Shown piece after piece: positions 34,617 to 43,638 of a stretch of DNA of 64,000 nt. The notes beneath the pieces are model-generated. The model did not search any database. It had not been told where the DNA came from and saw nothing but the letters and a program-made list of their open reading frames with translations. Position numbers and translations under genes: made by a program. The DNA comes from Acidobacteriaceae bacterium. GTDB lineage: Bacteria; Acidobacteriota; Terriglobia; Terriglobales; Acidobacteriaceae. How positions within the stretch are numbered: the stretch's first letter is position 1; every line of letters begins with the position of its first letter. The DNA lies in NCBI GenBank assembly GCA_003139095.1, contig PLHW01000075.1, positions 62,001 to 126,000 on the forward strand, written 5' to 3'.

Positions 34617-36089
34617 ATGCCTTTGAAGACACTCTTCTTAAATCCTCCCTCCTTTGAGAATTTCGACGGAGGGGCCGGTTCACGCTGGCCTGCCACGCGT
34701 GAAATTGAGTCCTACTGGTATCCCGTCTGGCTCGCTTACCCGGCCGGCATGCTGGAGGGCGCGCGCCTGCTGGACGCGCCGCCTCACCACGTCACCGCCG
34801 AGGAAACCATCCGCATCGCCAAAGAATACGAACTTCTCGTGCTCTTCACCAGCACTCCCGGCTTCCAGGGCGACCTCCGCATTGCAGAAGCGATCAAAAA
34901 CTCGAACCCCAACATTAAGATCGCCTTCGTCGGCCCTCATGTCAGCGTCCTTCCAGAAAAATCGCTGAAAGAAGCGCCTGTCATCGATATCATCTGCCGC
35001 AAGGAATTCGACTACTCCATCGTCGAGTACGCCCAGGGCAAGCCGCTTGAGGAAATTCTCGGCATCTCGTATCGCAAAAACGGCCAGGTCGTGCACAATC
35101 CCGACCGCCCGACCATCGAAAATCTCGACGCGCTGCCGCACGTCACCGACATTTATCGCCGCGACCTCGACGTTCGCCGCTACAACGTGCCGTTTCTACT
35201 TCATCCCTTCGTCTCGCTCTACACCACCCGCGGATGCCCCGCCCAGTGCACTTTCTGCCTGTGGCCGCAAACCCTCAGCGGGCACCCGTGGCGCAAGCGC
35301 TCCACCGACGACGTAGCTCGCGAGATGGCCAAGGCCAAAGAATATTGGCCGTACGTGAAGGAATTCTTTTTCGACGACGACACGTTCAACATCCAGAAGG
35401 CGCGCACCATCGAACTCTGCGCCAAACTCAAACCGCTCGGCCTCACCTGGTCCTGCACGTCGCGCGTCACCACCGACTTCGAAACGCTCAAGGCCATGAA
35501 GGAAGCGGGCTGCCGCCTGCTCATCGTCGGCTACGAGTCCGGCGATCAGCAGATTCTCAAAAATATCAAGAAGGGCGCAACCGTCGAGCGTGCCCGCCAG
35601 TTCACCAAGGACTGCCACAAGCTCGGCCTCGTCGTACACGGCGATTTCATCCTCGGCCTGCCCGGCGAAACGCGCGAGACCATCAAGAACACCATCAAGT
35701 TCGCAAAAGAACTCGATGTCGAAACCATCCAGGTCTCTGTCGCGCACGCCTATCCCGGCACTGAATTGCACGAGTACGCCGTGAAGAACGGCTTCATGAC
35801 CGCCGAAACAAAAATGGTCGACGACGCCGGCCACCAGATGGTGCAGATCGAATATCCCGGTCTGCCCGCCGCCGAAGTGCTCGAAGCCGTCCACCACTTC
35901 TACGACGAATATTATTTCCGCCCCAAGGCCGCCTTCCGCATTTTGAGGAAAGCCTTCTTCAACAACGCCGAGCGTAAACGCCTCTACAAAGAAGCGCGCA
36001 CTTTCCTCAAACTCCGCGCCCAGCGCCACAAGTGGGTCAAGGACAAACGCAAGGAAGAAGCCCCGGCCCCGGAGCCGGCCAAAGCCTGA
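34617..36089 (+). CDS. hpnJ: Hopanoid-biosynthesis radical SAM protein HpnJ
   Basis: 490 residues with the HpnJ opening LFLNPPSFENFDGGAGSRWP, a B12-binding-like domain (residues about 1-165) and a radical SAM core whose cluster motif is CPAQCTFC in TTRGCPAQCTFCLWP. Further motifs are FFDDDTFNI and GDFILGLPGET. In Burkholderia, HpnJ is needed to turn glucosaminyl-bacteriohopanetetrol into the cyclitol ether. HpnI and HpnK, which make the glucosaminyl form, are not in this window. A candidate -10 TAAAAT lies at 34598-34603 and AGGA precedes the ATG. Confidence 0.9.
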   Translation: MPLKTLFLNPPSFENFDGGAGSRWPATREIESYWYPVWLAYPAGMLEGARLLDAPPHHVTAEETIRIAKEYELLVLFTSTPGFQGDLRIAEAIKNSNPNIKIAFVGPHVSVLPEKSLKEAPVIDIICRKEFDYSIVEYAQGKPLEEILGISYRKNGQVVHNPDRPTIENLDALPHVTDIYRRDLDVRRYNVPFLLHPFVSLYTTRGCPAQCTFCLWPQTLSGHPWRKRSTDDVAREMAKAKEYWPYVKEFFFDDDTFNIQKARTIELCAKLKPLGLTWSCTSRVTTDFETLKAMKEAGCRLLIVGYESGDQQILKNIKKGATVERARQFTKDCHKLGLVVHGDFILGLPGETRETIKNTIKFAKELDVETIQVSVAHAYPGTELHEYAVKNGFMTAETKMVDDAGHQMVQIEYPGLPAAEVLEAVHHFYDEYYFRPKAAFRILRKAFFNNAERKRLYKEARTFLKLRAQRHKWVKDKRKEEAPAPEPAKA

Positions 36090-36114
36090 GGCAGACTCTG
36101 GACTTAGCTTACGG

Positions 36115-36217
36115 CGTTGAATCATTGAATTGAGGCATTGGATGATTGCGGCGTTGAGTCGTTCGGGGCCATTGACTCTTGGGTCTCAAAATGCCTCAAT
36201 ACTGCAATGATTCAACG
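36115..36217. repeat. Long imperfect inverted repeat between hpnJ and the EamA pair
   Basis: Left arm 36115-36138 (CGTTGAATCATTGAATTGAG then gcatt) is matched by the right arm 36190-36217 (aatgcctcaat, four-base insert, CAATGATTCAACG). The arms are tandem variants of ttgaatcattga. A smaller gagtc / gactc pair sits inside the loop. The transcript could form a ~24-base-pair stem, possibly ending or tempering hpnJ transcription. Confidence 0.7.
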
Positions 36218-36270
36218 TTTCAATCTCTAATGACCCAATGCTCTGACTCCACTCGCGAAATAATTTTCCA

Positions 36271-36729
36271 GTGACCTTCCGCAAATACCTCGTCATCGCC
36301 GGCATTACGGTCTTCAGCACCGTCGGTGACTCCCTGCTCGCCCGCGGTATGAAGCAGCTCGGCGGCATTTCTCTGCATAATGTCTCCGGACTTCTCCTCG
36401 CCATTCTCAATCCCTGGGTCACCATCGGAATCCTGCTGCTTCTTGCCTACTTCGCATCGTACATGTCGGCGCTCTCCTGGGCCGACCTCACTTACGTATT
36501 GCCCGCCACCTCGCTCGGCTATGTGCTGGTCGCACTCATCGCCCGCATCGGATTTCACGAAGTGGTTTCGCCCGCGCGCTGGCTGGGCATCGCGCTAATC
36601 GCCGTCGGCGTTGGCGTGGTGGCCGGCGGTCCTTCTTTAACAACGCGACGCGACCTGCCTGCCGCCCAACCCGCAGGCCCCACTCGATATCAGCCCAACA
36701 TAATTTCGCAGAAGGAAGCCAACCGATGA
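36271..36729 (+). CDS. Half-size EamA/SMR-like membrane transporter, first of a pair
   Basis: 152 residues from GTG 36271, four membrane helices (about 5-25, 45-65, 70-92, 98-120) and a hydrophilic C-tail. STVGDSLLARGMKQLGG and LSWADLTYVLPATSLGYVLVALI resemble single EamA domains such as ArnE/ArnF or the SMR family. Its stop overlaps the start of a second half-transporter as ATGA, so the two probably form a heterodimer. Its place after hpnJ suggests movement of a lipid or polyprenyl-linked precursor, but this is inference. Confidence 0.75.
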   Translation: MTFRKYLVIAGITVFSTVGDSLLARGMKQLGGISLHNVSGLLLAILNPWVTIGILLLLAYFASYMSALSWADLTYVLPATSLGYVLVALIARIGFHEVVSPARWLGIALIAVGVGVVAGGPSLTTRRDLPAAQPAGPTRYQPNIISQKEANR

Positions 36730-37106
36730 GCGAACTCTACGCGTGGGCCGCGATCGCGCTCATCACCCTCGCCGCCACCACCGGCGACGTCCTCCTCGCG
36801 CTCTCCATGAAGCGCGTCGGCGATGTCGGAGAACTCTGGCGCGCCCACGGGCTTTGGGCCGTGATCGGCCGCGTCTTCCGCACTCCAACTTTCTTTCTCG
36901 GAGTGCTCGCCATGGCGGTCGCTTTTTACAGCCTGCTCTTCGGACTTTCCTGGGGAAACCTCAGCCTCGTGGTCCCGGCTTCCGCTTCGCTGACCTTCGT
37001 CGCCAACGCCGTCGCCGCGCGAATTTTTCTTCACGAGCGCGTGGGCCGCCGCCGCTGGCTCGCCGCCGTGCTGGTCGCCGCCGGCGTCGCCCTCATGGCC
37101 ATGTAA
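36726..37106 (+). CDS. Half-size EamA/SMR-like membrane transporter, second of a pair
   Basis: 126 residues, four membrane helices and almost no soluble part. The helix-1 segment TTGDVLLALSMKRVGDVGEL parallels GDSLLARGMKQLGG of its neighbour, and GLSWGNLSLVVPASASLTFV parallels the helix-3 region. Helix-to-helix similarity with the upstream protein indicates duplication. Such paired small proteins (as ArnE and ArnF) work as dimers in lipid-linked sugar translocation or drug export. Confidence 0.75.
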   Translation: MSELYAWAAIALITLAATTGDVLLALSMKRVGDVGELWRAHGLWAVIGRVFRTPTFFLGVLAMAVAFYSLLFGLSWGNLSLVVPASASLTFVANAVAARIFLHERVGRRRWLAAVLVAAGVALMAM

Positions 37107-37165
37107 TTATCAACTTGTAAGTATCTTAATGTAACGATGAGAATGTACGTCGGCACTCGCTCGAA

Positions 37166-37708
37166 TCAGGCGAATAGATCGACGTTGATCAACACCGGCA
37201 CCATGGTTGCGGTCTCCCCGGCCTCCTGATCGCCGCGCTCGCCCTCCGGCGCTTTCAGGACCGGGCCCCAACTCTTATCGAAAAGCAGCCGGCTCAACCC
37301 CGCTTCCTGTAACTGGCGCCAGACCTCTGGCGCCCGCTCCGTGCGGTCCGAGCGCAGCTTCTTGAGCACGCCCTGCAACCGCGCGAATTGGGCGACCAGG
37401 TCGGCCAATACTACTTGCCCGCTCGGGCTCACCTGAATGAATTCCATGCAAGCGCGCGAGTCTCCCAGCATGCTCTTTACCAGTCCAAGCGTCCGGAACT
37501 TGGCCGCATTCACGCTCAGCACGAGCTCCGCGCGCGCCCCCAGGTCCAGCGGTTGCGGCACATCCACACATATTCCGCCCGCGCTTAAATTGCGCAGCCG
37601 CCCCGAAACGAAGACGCCATTCGATGGCAGGCAACTGATGCGGGCTTCTCCGCCGCAGTTAAAGCGAGGGCTCCGGCGACGTTCATCTCCGTCCTCTTGG
37701 GCCTCCAT
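37166..37708 (-). CDS. PilZ-domain protein (probable cyclic-di-GMP binding)
   Basis: 180 residues from ATG 37708; the frame is open to 37771 but the extra residues are not PilZ-like. The c-di-GMP motif is RRRSPRFNCGG followed by NLSAGGICVDVPQPL, which carries the second motif (N/D-x-S-x-x-G). A C-terminal helical part from about residue 105 has no recognised domain. Convergent with the EamA pair and on the same strand as hpnE, whose stop is 196 bases upstream. Confidence 0.85.
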   Translation of the reverse strand: MEAQEDGDERRRSPRFNCGGEARISCLPSNGVFVSGRLRNLSAGGICVDVPQPLDLGARAELVLSVNAAKFRTLGLVKSMLGDSRACMEFIQVSPSGQVVLADLVAQFARLQGVLKKLRSDRTERAPEVWRQLQEAGLSRLLFDKSWGPVLKAPEGERGDQEAGETATMVPVLINVDLFA

Positions 37709-37840
37709 TCCTATACCATCGTGCGTTCCGCCGCCAACCTTCAGGGTCGGTGCACTTGTGAGCAACAGCAAGTAATCAGGACCTTAAACCGAAGTAACAA
37801 ATTTGCTTGTGAACTGCGCGCTTCCTCAGTTCGCAGCGCC

Positions 37841-37881
37841 AAGCTCTCAGGAAAACCGGTCTTGCTGAGAGTTGAGAGCTT
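37841..37881. repeat. Inverted repeat downstream of hpnE
   Basis: AAGCTCTC (37841-37848) is matched by GAGAGCTT (37874-37881), with further partial complementarity around tctcagg and tgagagt. It lies 24 bases after the hpnE stop on the minus strand and may end the hopanoid operon. No U-run. Confidence 0.4.
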
Positions 37882-37904
37882 GCGGCTTGCTGTCTGGGGT
37901 TTCC

Positions 37905-39290
37905 CTACGAAAACATCGTCATTAGCCCCGTAGCCGGTAAATCTGCCGCCAGGAACTTCCCGCCCACGCCAGCCTGCCGCGCCACCGCCTCGGCCGCCAG
38001 GTACCCGCTTCGCACCGCGCCCTCCATCGTCGCCGGCCATCCGGTTGCGATCCAGTCGCCGGCCAAAAACACGCGCGGCCATGCCGTCTGTGGTTTCGGC
38101 CGATGCTCGTCAATCCCCGGCCCCGGCGAATATGTCGCATTCACTTCCTTGATCACCGTAGACTTCACCAGCTTCGCCGTCCTCGCCTCCGGAAAAAATT
38201 CCTGCGCCTCTCGCACCGCCATCTCGACAATTTCGGCTTTCGATTTTTCCACCAAACTTCGCGAGCAGCTCACCACCAGTTCGACATAGCTTCCGCTTCC
38301 CTTCTCCCGCGCTTCAATCAGCCGCGACTTGTGAAACATCCACTGAATCGTCCGGTCAAGCAACACCGCATGATCCAGATCGCTGATCTCCCGGTCAAAC
38401 CACAAATGAATCCCGGTGATCGGCGAGCTTGTGAATTGCTTCAAAATTGCGGAGAGCTTTGCGCCTTCGCCATCCGCCGGCAAAATCCGCGCCAGCACAT
38501 CGAACGAAACTGCCGTGACCAGATAATCGAAATTCTCCTCCCCCTCATTCGTCCTCACGCCGACCGCCGAATCCTGCTCCCTGAAGGAGTCCACGCCCGC
38601 GCGATATCGTATCTCTCCGCCACGCGCGCGAATATAATCTCCCGCCGCGCCGTACAACTCGGTCAGCGGCACCATCGGAATTCCCATTCGCCCCGCCGCC
38701 GCTGACTTCAAAAACGATTCCCGCACCACTTGCGCCGCGTATGGCACGGAGACGCGATCCAGATCCTCATTCAGCGCGCTCACCAGAATCGTCTTCCAGA
38801 AGCGGTCAATCGCCTTCGCGGTCTGTCCATGCCGCCGCAACCAATCGAGAAACGTCTCTCCGCGATCCGCGGGCAGCGCCGGAGCCAGCGCCATCAGCGC
38901 ACGGCTGATCGCAACTTTGTCCGCCAGGCCGAGGCACGCCGCCCGCAAAAATGACGGTGCCGTGTGCAGCGGCGCTGGCAGCCACGACGGCGCAATCTCC
39001 GACCGACGTCCGCCCGGCTCCAGAAATGTCAGCTTGTCATACCAGCGAATGCGCTCTTCAACTCCCGTGCGCCGGTAAAAGTCGATGAGATTCGTGCAGC
39101 AACCCAGCAGCACATGCTGGCAGTTATCCACGACTTCTCCCGTGCCCGGATGCTGATACGAAGACGCGCGCCCGCCCAGGTACGGACGGCGCTCGAACAC
39201 GGTCACGCGAAATCCCGCGTCCGCCAGCCCGCACCCAGCCGCTAATCCCGCCAAGCCGCCGCCAGCAATTGCTACTGAATTTTTGTGCAT
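37905..39290 (-). CDS. hpnE: Hydroxysqualene dehydroxylase
   Basis: 461 residues, flavin amine-oxidase/phytoene-desaturase fold. The FAD Rossmann motif is VAIAGGGLAGLAAGCGL with ERRPYLGGRA following; the C-terminal FAD motif is FLAGDWIATGWPATMEGAVRSG. HpnE reduces hydroxysqualene, made by HpnC, to squalene. It is the last of hpnC-hpnD-hpnE, 61 bases after hpnD. Confidence 0.93.
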   Translation of the reverse strand: MHKNSVAIAGGGLAGLAAGCGLADAGFRVTVFERRPYLGGRASSYQHPGTGEVVDNCQHVLLGCCTNLIDFYRRTGVEERIRWYDKLTFLEPGGRRSEIAPSWLPAPLHTAPSFLRAACLGLADKVAISRALMALAPALPADRGETFLDWLRRHGQTAKAIDRFWKTILVSALNEDLDRVSVPYAAQVVRESFLKSAAAGRMGIPMVPLTELYGAAGDYIRARGGEIRYRAGVDSFREQDSAVGVRTNEGEENFDYLVTAVSFDVLARILPADGEGAKLSAILKQFTSSPITGIHLWFDREISDLDHAVLLDRTIQWMFHKSRLIEAREKGSGSYVELVVSCSRSLVEKSKAEIVEMAVREAQEFFPEARTAKLVKSTVIKEVNATYSPGPGIDEHRPKPQTAWPRVFLAGDWIATGWPATMEGAVRSGYLAAEAVARQAGVGGKFLAADLPATGLMTMFS

Positions 39291-39351
39291 GGAAGAAATT
39301 TATGTATGGACTGTGAGTGGGAATCCGTTCAATCCAGCCAAGACGGCGGCC

Positions 39352-40335
39352 TCACAGCAGCCGTTTCCCCATTCCCCGCGCCAGCACGCCCAGCTTTTCC
39401 GGGACCGTCAATCGCACGCGTTTCCCGAACACGTCATAATCGTTGGCTGCAATTTTTTCGAGCAGACGCCGGTAAATCGTAATCAGAACCCACAACCCGG
39501 GTTGGCTGTCCTCGCTCACCAGCGGAATCAACTCTTCTCCCGCCCGGTAGCAGTCCCGCGCCCGGTCCGCCTCCAGCGCCAGCACCGGCCGAAACCGCGA
39601 AATTTCCGGCGCCGCCAAATCGCCCACCAGCAGCCCGCATTGCAGCAGATCTTCCTCCGGCAAATAAACCCGGCCCATGGCGGCGTCTTCTTTCACGTCC
39701 CGAATAATGTTGGTCAACTGAAATGCCAGACCCACCCGTTCGGCCAGCGCTTCAGCCGCTGGATCGCGATAGCCGAAAATCCTGATGCACACCAGTCCCA
39801 CCACAGACGCCACGCCGTAGCAGTACTGCCGCAACTCCTCGAACGTCCGGTAGCGCGCCACCAGCGCAGGCCCGCGGCCCACTCTCGTGGCGGCCGCGCC
39901 AGCCCCGATTTTTGGCGCTTGAAAATTCTCCTGCTCCTCACCGGGCTCCAAATCCGCCGCCGTCCCATACGCAAGCTGGTCCAGCAGTCCAATGGGAATT
40001 TGATACGACCGCTGCGCATCCGTCAGCGCCATCAGCACCGGATCGTCCGTCGGTTGTCCGGCGAAAGCACGGTGCGCTCGATCCAGCCACTCCGTCAACT
40101 TCTGTCGCCGATCGACAACACTCAGCGTCCCTTCGTCAGCAATGTCGTCGCATCGCCGCATAAACGCATACACAGCCGCCAGCGCGTTCCGCTTTCGCGC
40201 CGGAAATACCACGAAGCCATAATAGAAATTCTTCGCGGCCGACCGCGCAATGTGCCGGCACACCGAATACGCCACGTTGAGTTGCGAACGCGTCGGCGCA
40301 AACTGCGCTGGCGGATTTTGCGCTACCGTGCTCAT
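39352..40335 (-). CDS. hpnD: Presqualene diphosphate synthase
   Basis: 327 residues, squalene/phytoene synthase fold. The two Asp-rich motifs are RRCDDIADEG and QLTNIIRDVKEDAAMGRVYLP (metal and diphosphate binding). HpnD joins two farnesyl diphosphates to presqualene diphosphate. Its ATG overlaps the hpnC stop by four bases, so the two enzymes of successive steps are translationally coupled. Confidence 0.92.
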   Translation of the reverse strand: MSTVAQNPPAQFAPTRSQLNVAYSVCRHIARSAAKNFYYGFVVFPARKRNALAAVYAFMRRCDDIADEGTLSVVDRRQKLTEWLDRAHRAFAGQPTDDPVLMALTDAQRSYQIPIGLLDQLAYGTAADLEPGEEQENFQAPKIGAGAAATRVGRGPALVARYRTFEELRQYCYGVASVVGLVCIRIFGYRDPAAEALAERVGLAFQLTNIIRDVKEDAAMGRVYLPEEDLLQCGLLVGDLAAPEISRFRPVLALEADRARDCYRAGEELIPLVSEDSQPGLWVLITIYRRLLEKIAANDYDVFGKRVRLTVPEKLGVLARGMGKRLL

Positions 40336-41264
40336 CGCAGCTTCCCAACGGCCGCGCGCGCCACCAGCGCCAGCTTGCGCGCCTTCGAAATCGACGGCCG
40401 GCGGCTCAGCACAGCATAGCCCTGCCGCTCAATTGCCTGCAAAACTTCCTGTCCGCCACGGCTGAATAGCTCGATATCAATTGCCAGCTTGCGCTCCACC
40501 TTCTTCACCAGCGGCAATCCCTGCGTAAACCACTCCCGCGTCCGCGCCACTTCAAACCGCATCATCTCGCAAAATTGGGCTGAATTTTTTCCGTCGCGAA
40601 TCGCTTCCTCCCTCACGCCAAATCTCCGCAAATCTTCGAGCGGAAGATAAATGCGTCCCTTCTCATAGTCGCGGCTCACATCCTGCCAGAAATTCGCCAA
40701 CTGCAGCGCCGTGCACGTGTAATCCGAAAACCGCTGCCTCTCCTCGTCCCGATACCGTCCCAGGTACAGCACCAGGTGCCCAACCGGATTCGCCGAATAG
40801 CGGCAGTAGCCCAGCACATCGTCAAACGTCTCGTACCGTCCCACGCGCTGGTCCTGCCGGAATGCCGTCAGCAAATCCGCGAACTCATGCTTGGGAATCT
40901 CGAACTCGGTCACCGTCTCGGCCAGCGCCACAAACACCGGATGCCGTGCCCGCCCCTCATAGCACGCGTTCAACTCCGTCTCCCACATGTCCAACAGTCG
41001 CAGAGACGCCGCCGTATCGCCTACCTCATCGCCCAGATCGTCGGAGATCCGGCAATACGCATACACATTAAAAAAATGCTGCCGAAGATGCGCAGGCAAA
41101 AACCACGATGCGACCGAAAAATTTTCGTAGTGCGAGCGCGCCAGCCGCCGGCAATATTCGCGCGCCTCTTCCATCGACGGCGCACGTTCCGGAATCGCAT
41201 ACTCCGCCGGCAGATTTTCCCAATCGGCAGCCGCGCTCAGCATTTCGTCATTTTTCAAAGCCAT
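40332..41264 (-). CDS. hpnC: Hydroxysqualene synthase
   Basis: 310 residues from ATG 41264; a GTG two codons upstream (41270) is the alternative, and no clear ribosome site decides. Motifs are YCRISDDLGDEVGD and QLANFWQDVSRDYEKGRIYLP. It converts presqualene diphosphate to hydroxysqualene. Separated by 113 bases from the upstream dehydrogenase gene by a repeat-rich spacer. Confidence 0.92.
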   Translation of the reverse strand: MALKNDEMLSAAADWENLPAEYAIPERAPSMEEAREYCRRLARSHYENFSVASWFLPAHLRQHFFNVYAYCRISDDLGDEVGDTAASLRLLDMWETELNACYEGRARHPVFVALAETVTEFEIPKHEFADLLTAFRQDQRVGRYETFDDVLGYCRYSANPVGHLVLYLGRYRDEERQRFSDYTCTALQLANFWQDVSRDYEKGRIYLPLEDLRRFGVREEAIRDGKNSAQFCEMMRFEVARTREWFTQGLPLVKKVERKLAIDIELFSRGGQEVLQAIERQGYAVLSRRPSISKARKLALVARAAVGKLR

Positions 41265-41285
41265 CGCCACTCAGTTTACTCACGC

Positions 41286-41372
41286 TTAAACCACAAAGGA
41301 CACAGAGGACCGCGAAGGAGAGTAAGTGTGAATTCTTCTAACCTTCGTGTTCCTTCGTGCCCTTCGTGGATT
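41286..41372. repeat. Inverted pair of short tandem repeats between the dehydrogenase gene and hpnC
   Basis: One arm reads accacaaaggacacagagga then ccgcgaaggag; the other has three tandem variants of ccttcgtg (41342-41368). The arms are approximate reverse complements. I recognise the 'ttcgtgtccttcgtgg' unit as a recurrent interspersed repeat in acidobacteria. It occupies nearly the entire spacer inside the hopanoid operon. Confidence 0.65.
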
Positions 41373-41377
41373 CGATT

Positions 41378-42415
41378 TCAATGCCCGGGAATAATCGCGG
41401 TCTTGATATCCCCGTTGCGATTCAGCATGTGGCGCAGAACATCGTGCAACCGCGATAGCGGCGCCTCGCCCGTAATGTAATCCGTCCCGCGCACTTTCTT
41501 CTCCGCGATCAATCCAAACGCGCGCCGCACCGACTCCGGCGTATGGTGGAACGTCGCCTTCAGCGTAACCTCCGAATAGTGCAGCCGGTTCGTGTCGAGC
41601 TGCACCTTCGTTCCCGCCGCGCAGCCGCCGAAAAAGTTTACCGTGCCGCCTTTGCGCACCATCTGCACCGCCCACTCCCACGCTTCTGGCCGCCCCACGG
41701 CTTCTATCACCACATCCGCGCCCCGCCGCTCGGGACTCAGCTCGCGCACCGCCTCAATCGGATCCTTCGCCTGCCCGATCTGCACCACCTCGTGCGCTCC
41801 CTTGCGCCGCGCCAGCGACACCTGCGAATCGCGCTTCACCACCGCGATCACATTGCACCCAATCGCCTTCGCCACCTGCACAAACATCAGGCCAATCGGA
41901 CCGCCGCCAATCACTGCGACTGTATCGCCAATCTCCACGCCCGTCTCGTGCAGCCCGCGCAGCACGCAAGCCAGCGGCTCGGTCATGGCCGCGTCTTCAA
42001 AGCTCACATGCGCCGGAACCACCAGCATGTTCGACTCGACAATCCGCCGCGGAATCCGGATGTACTCCGCGTACGCGCCATTATTGAACAGCAGGTCTTC
42101 GCAAAGATTTCCCTGGTGCTTCGAGCAATAGAAGCACTTCCCGCAGGGCGCAGAATTCAGCGCCACCACCCGCATCCCCTTGCGGAACCCCCGCACTCCC
42201 TCGCCCACCTGCTCGATCGTCCCCGCCAATTCGTGGCCGAACAGCGCCGGCGGCACAATCATCCGCGCATGGTATCCCCGCTGATACACCTTCAAATCCG
42301 TGCCGCAGGTCAGCGCCACATGCACCTTCACCAGCACTTCCCCGTCGCCCACGCGCGGTATCGGCACGCGCTCAATCTTGATGTCTTCCTTGCCGTACAG
42401 GACTGCCGCCGTCAT
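41378..42415 (-). CDS. Zinc-dependent medium-chain dehydrogenase (second of pair)
   Basis: 345 residues from ATG 42415; in-frame starts up to 42490 would overlap the previous gene. Catalytic zinc motif CGTDLKVYQRG and GHELAGTIEQVGEGV, structural zinc cysteines in CGKCFYCSKHQGNLC, and Rossmann motif VAVIGGGPIGLMFVQVA. Closest in style to threonine/sorbitol dehydrogenase-like MDR enzymes. It sits between a homologous dehydrogenase and hpnC, inside the hopanoid operon. Oxidation or reduction of a hydroxylated hopanoid side chain is a reasonable but unproven guess. Confidence 0.82.
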   Translation of the reverse strand: MTAAVLYGKEDIKIERVPIPRVGDGEVLVKVHVALTCGTDLKVYQRGYHARMIVPPALFGHELAGTIEQVGEGVRGFRKGMRVVALNSAPCGKCFYCSKHQGNLCEDLLFNNGAYAEYIRIPRRIVESNMLVVPAHVSFEDAAMTEPLACVLRGLHETGVEIGDTVAVIGGGPIGLMFVQVAKAIGCNVIAVVKRDSQVSLARRKGAHEVVQIGQAKDPIEAVRELSPERRGADVVIEAVGRPEAWEWAVQMVRKGGTVNFFGGCAAGTKVQLDTNRLHYSEVTLKATFHHTPESVRRAFGLIAEKKVRGTDYITGEAPLSRLHDVLRHMLNRNGDIKTAIIPGH

Positions 42416-42459
42416 CTTGCTGTTCACAGTTGATGTCCTTCCCCGTGCGCCCCAGTCCG

Positions 42460-43593
42460 TCATGCCATAACCCGCGTGCCGGAGTCCCATGCGCTTCCCG
42501 GCTGGATCGCGATCTTCATCGAATCCCGCCGGGGATGGGCTGCCAGTTCGAGCGCTTCCACGCTCTGTTCCAACCGAAAACGATGGCTGATCAGCCGTTC
42601 CAGATCCATTTCCCGGTTCATCACAAACCGTACCGATTCCTCCTGCAAATCCACAGATGCACTATATGAGCCCAATAATGTCTTCTCATCCACGCAAACC
42701 GCCGCCGGATCAATCGTCACTTCGCCGCGCGTCGTTTGCGCAAACAGCAATATCCGCCCGCCAGGACGCGCCGCGTCCATCGCCGGGCGTATCAGACCGC
42801 TTCCACCTACCGCCAATATCACCGCATCGGCCCCGCGGCCTTCCGTCATTTCGCGCACGGTCTTTCCCACGTCCGAGTTCGACGCGTCAATCGTTTGGCT
42901 TAGGCCGAAGCTTCTAGACATTGTAAGCCTCTCCGGATACAAATCGGAAGTCACCACCGACGCACCCGCCCGCTTCGCCAGCATCGCCAGGATCATGCCA
43001 ATCGGACCCTGCCCCATCACCAGCACCGTCTCTCCCGGCTCGAGCCGCAGGGTCTCAATACCTTTGATGCACGTATTTGCCGGTTCGACGAACGAGGCCT
43101 GCTCGAAAGAAACATCGTCCGGAATTCGCACCGTCCCTTTCTCCACAATCCAGTCCATCACCCGCACGTATTCGGAAAATCCGCCCCCCGACGGCTCAAA
43201 TCCCGCCGTGCACCCGACTTTCTTGTAGGTTGCGCACTGCGCAAAGGTTCTGTGCCGGCAGTAGTAGCATTCGCGGCACGGAATATGGTGGAACACCATG
43301 ACCCGGTCCGCGACCGCATACTTCCTGACTCCCGCGCCGACTTTGGCGACCACGCCCGAAGTCTCGTGCCCGAAGATGCGCGGTGCCGAGTGCGACCCCG
43401 TCGAAATCTTCTTCAAATCGGTTCCGCAGATTCCGCACGTGTGCACCCGCACCAGCATCTCGCCCGGCCCGATCTCCGGCACCGCAACTTCCTCCAGCCG
43501 CACATCGTTAATCCCGCGATACACCGCCGCCTTCATCGTGGCCGGAATCCGCCCAATTTCATTTTCCACCGTTATTGTCCCAACCGTAGCCAT
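42460..43593 (-). CDS. Zinc-dependent medium-chain dehydrogenase (first of pair)
   Basis: 377 residues from ATG 43593; an internal ATG at 43536 (KAAVYRGINDVRLEEV) is the family-like start if the first 19 residues are not used. Zinc motifs CGICGTDLKK, GHETSGVVAKVGAGV and CRECYYCRHRTFAQC, Rossmann VLVMGQGPIGMILAMLA. Clearly homologous to its downstream neighbour but not a recent copy. Lies 45 bases after hpnG and 44 before the second dehydrogenase, so all are probably one transcript. Substrate unknown. Confidence 0.82.
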   Translation of the reverse strand: MATVGTITVENEIGRIPATMKAAVYRGINDVRLEEVAVPEIGPGEMLVRVHTCGICGTDLKKISTGSHSAPRIFGHETSGVVAKVGAGVRKYAVADRVMVFHHIPCRECYYCRHRTFAQCATYKKVGCTAGFEPSGGGFSEYVRVMDWIVEKGTVRIPDDVSFEQASFVEPANTCIKGIETLRLEPGETVLVMGQGPIGMILAMLAKRAGASVVTSDLYPERLTMSRSFGLSQTIDASNSDVGKTVREMTEGRGADAVILAVGGSGLIRPAMDAARPGGRILLFAQTTRGEVTIDPAAVCVDEKTLLGSYSASVDLQEESVRFVMNREMDLERLISHRFRLEQSVEALELAAHPRRDSMKIAIQPGSAWDSGTRVMA

Positions 43594-43638
43594 ATGTTTT
43601 GTTGCGCCGGCGCGTCTCGCCCGCGCTTCCGATGCCTC

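Noticed and set aside
39283-40419. 378-codon open frame on the plus strand
   Set aside because: Antisense to hpnD; Arg/His/Gln-rich shadow without any family signature.
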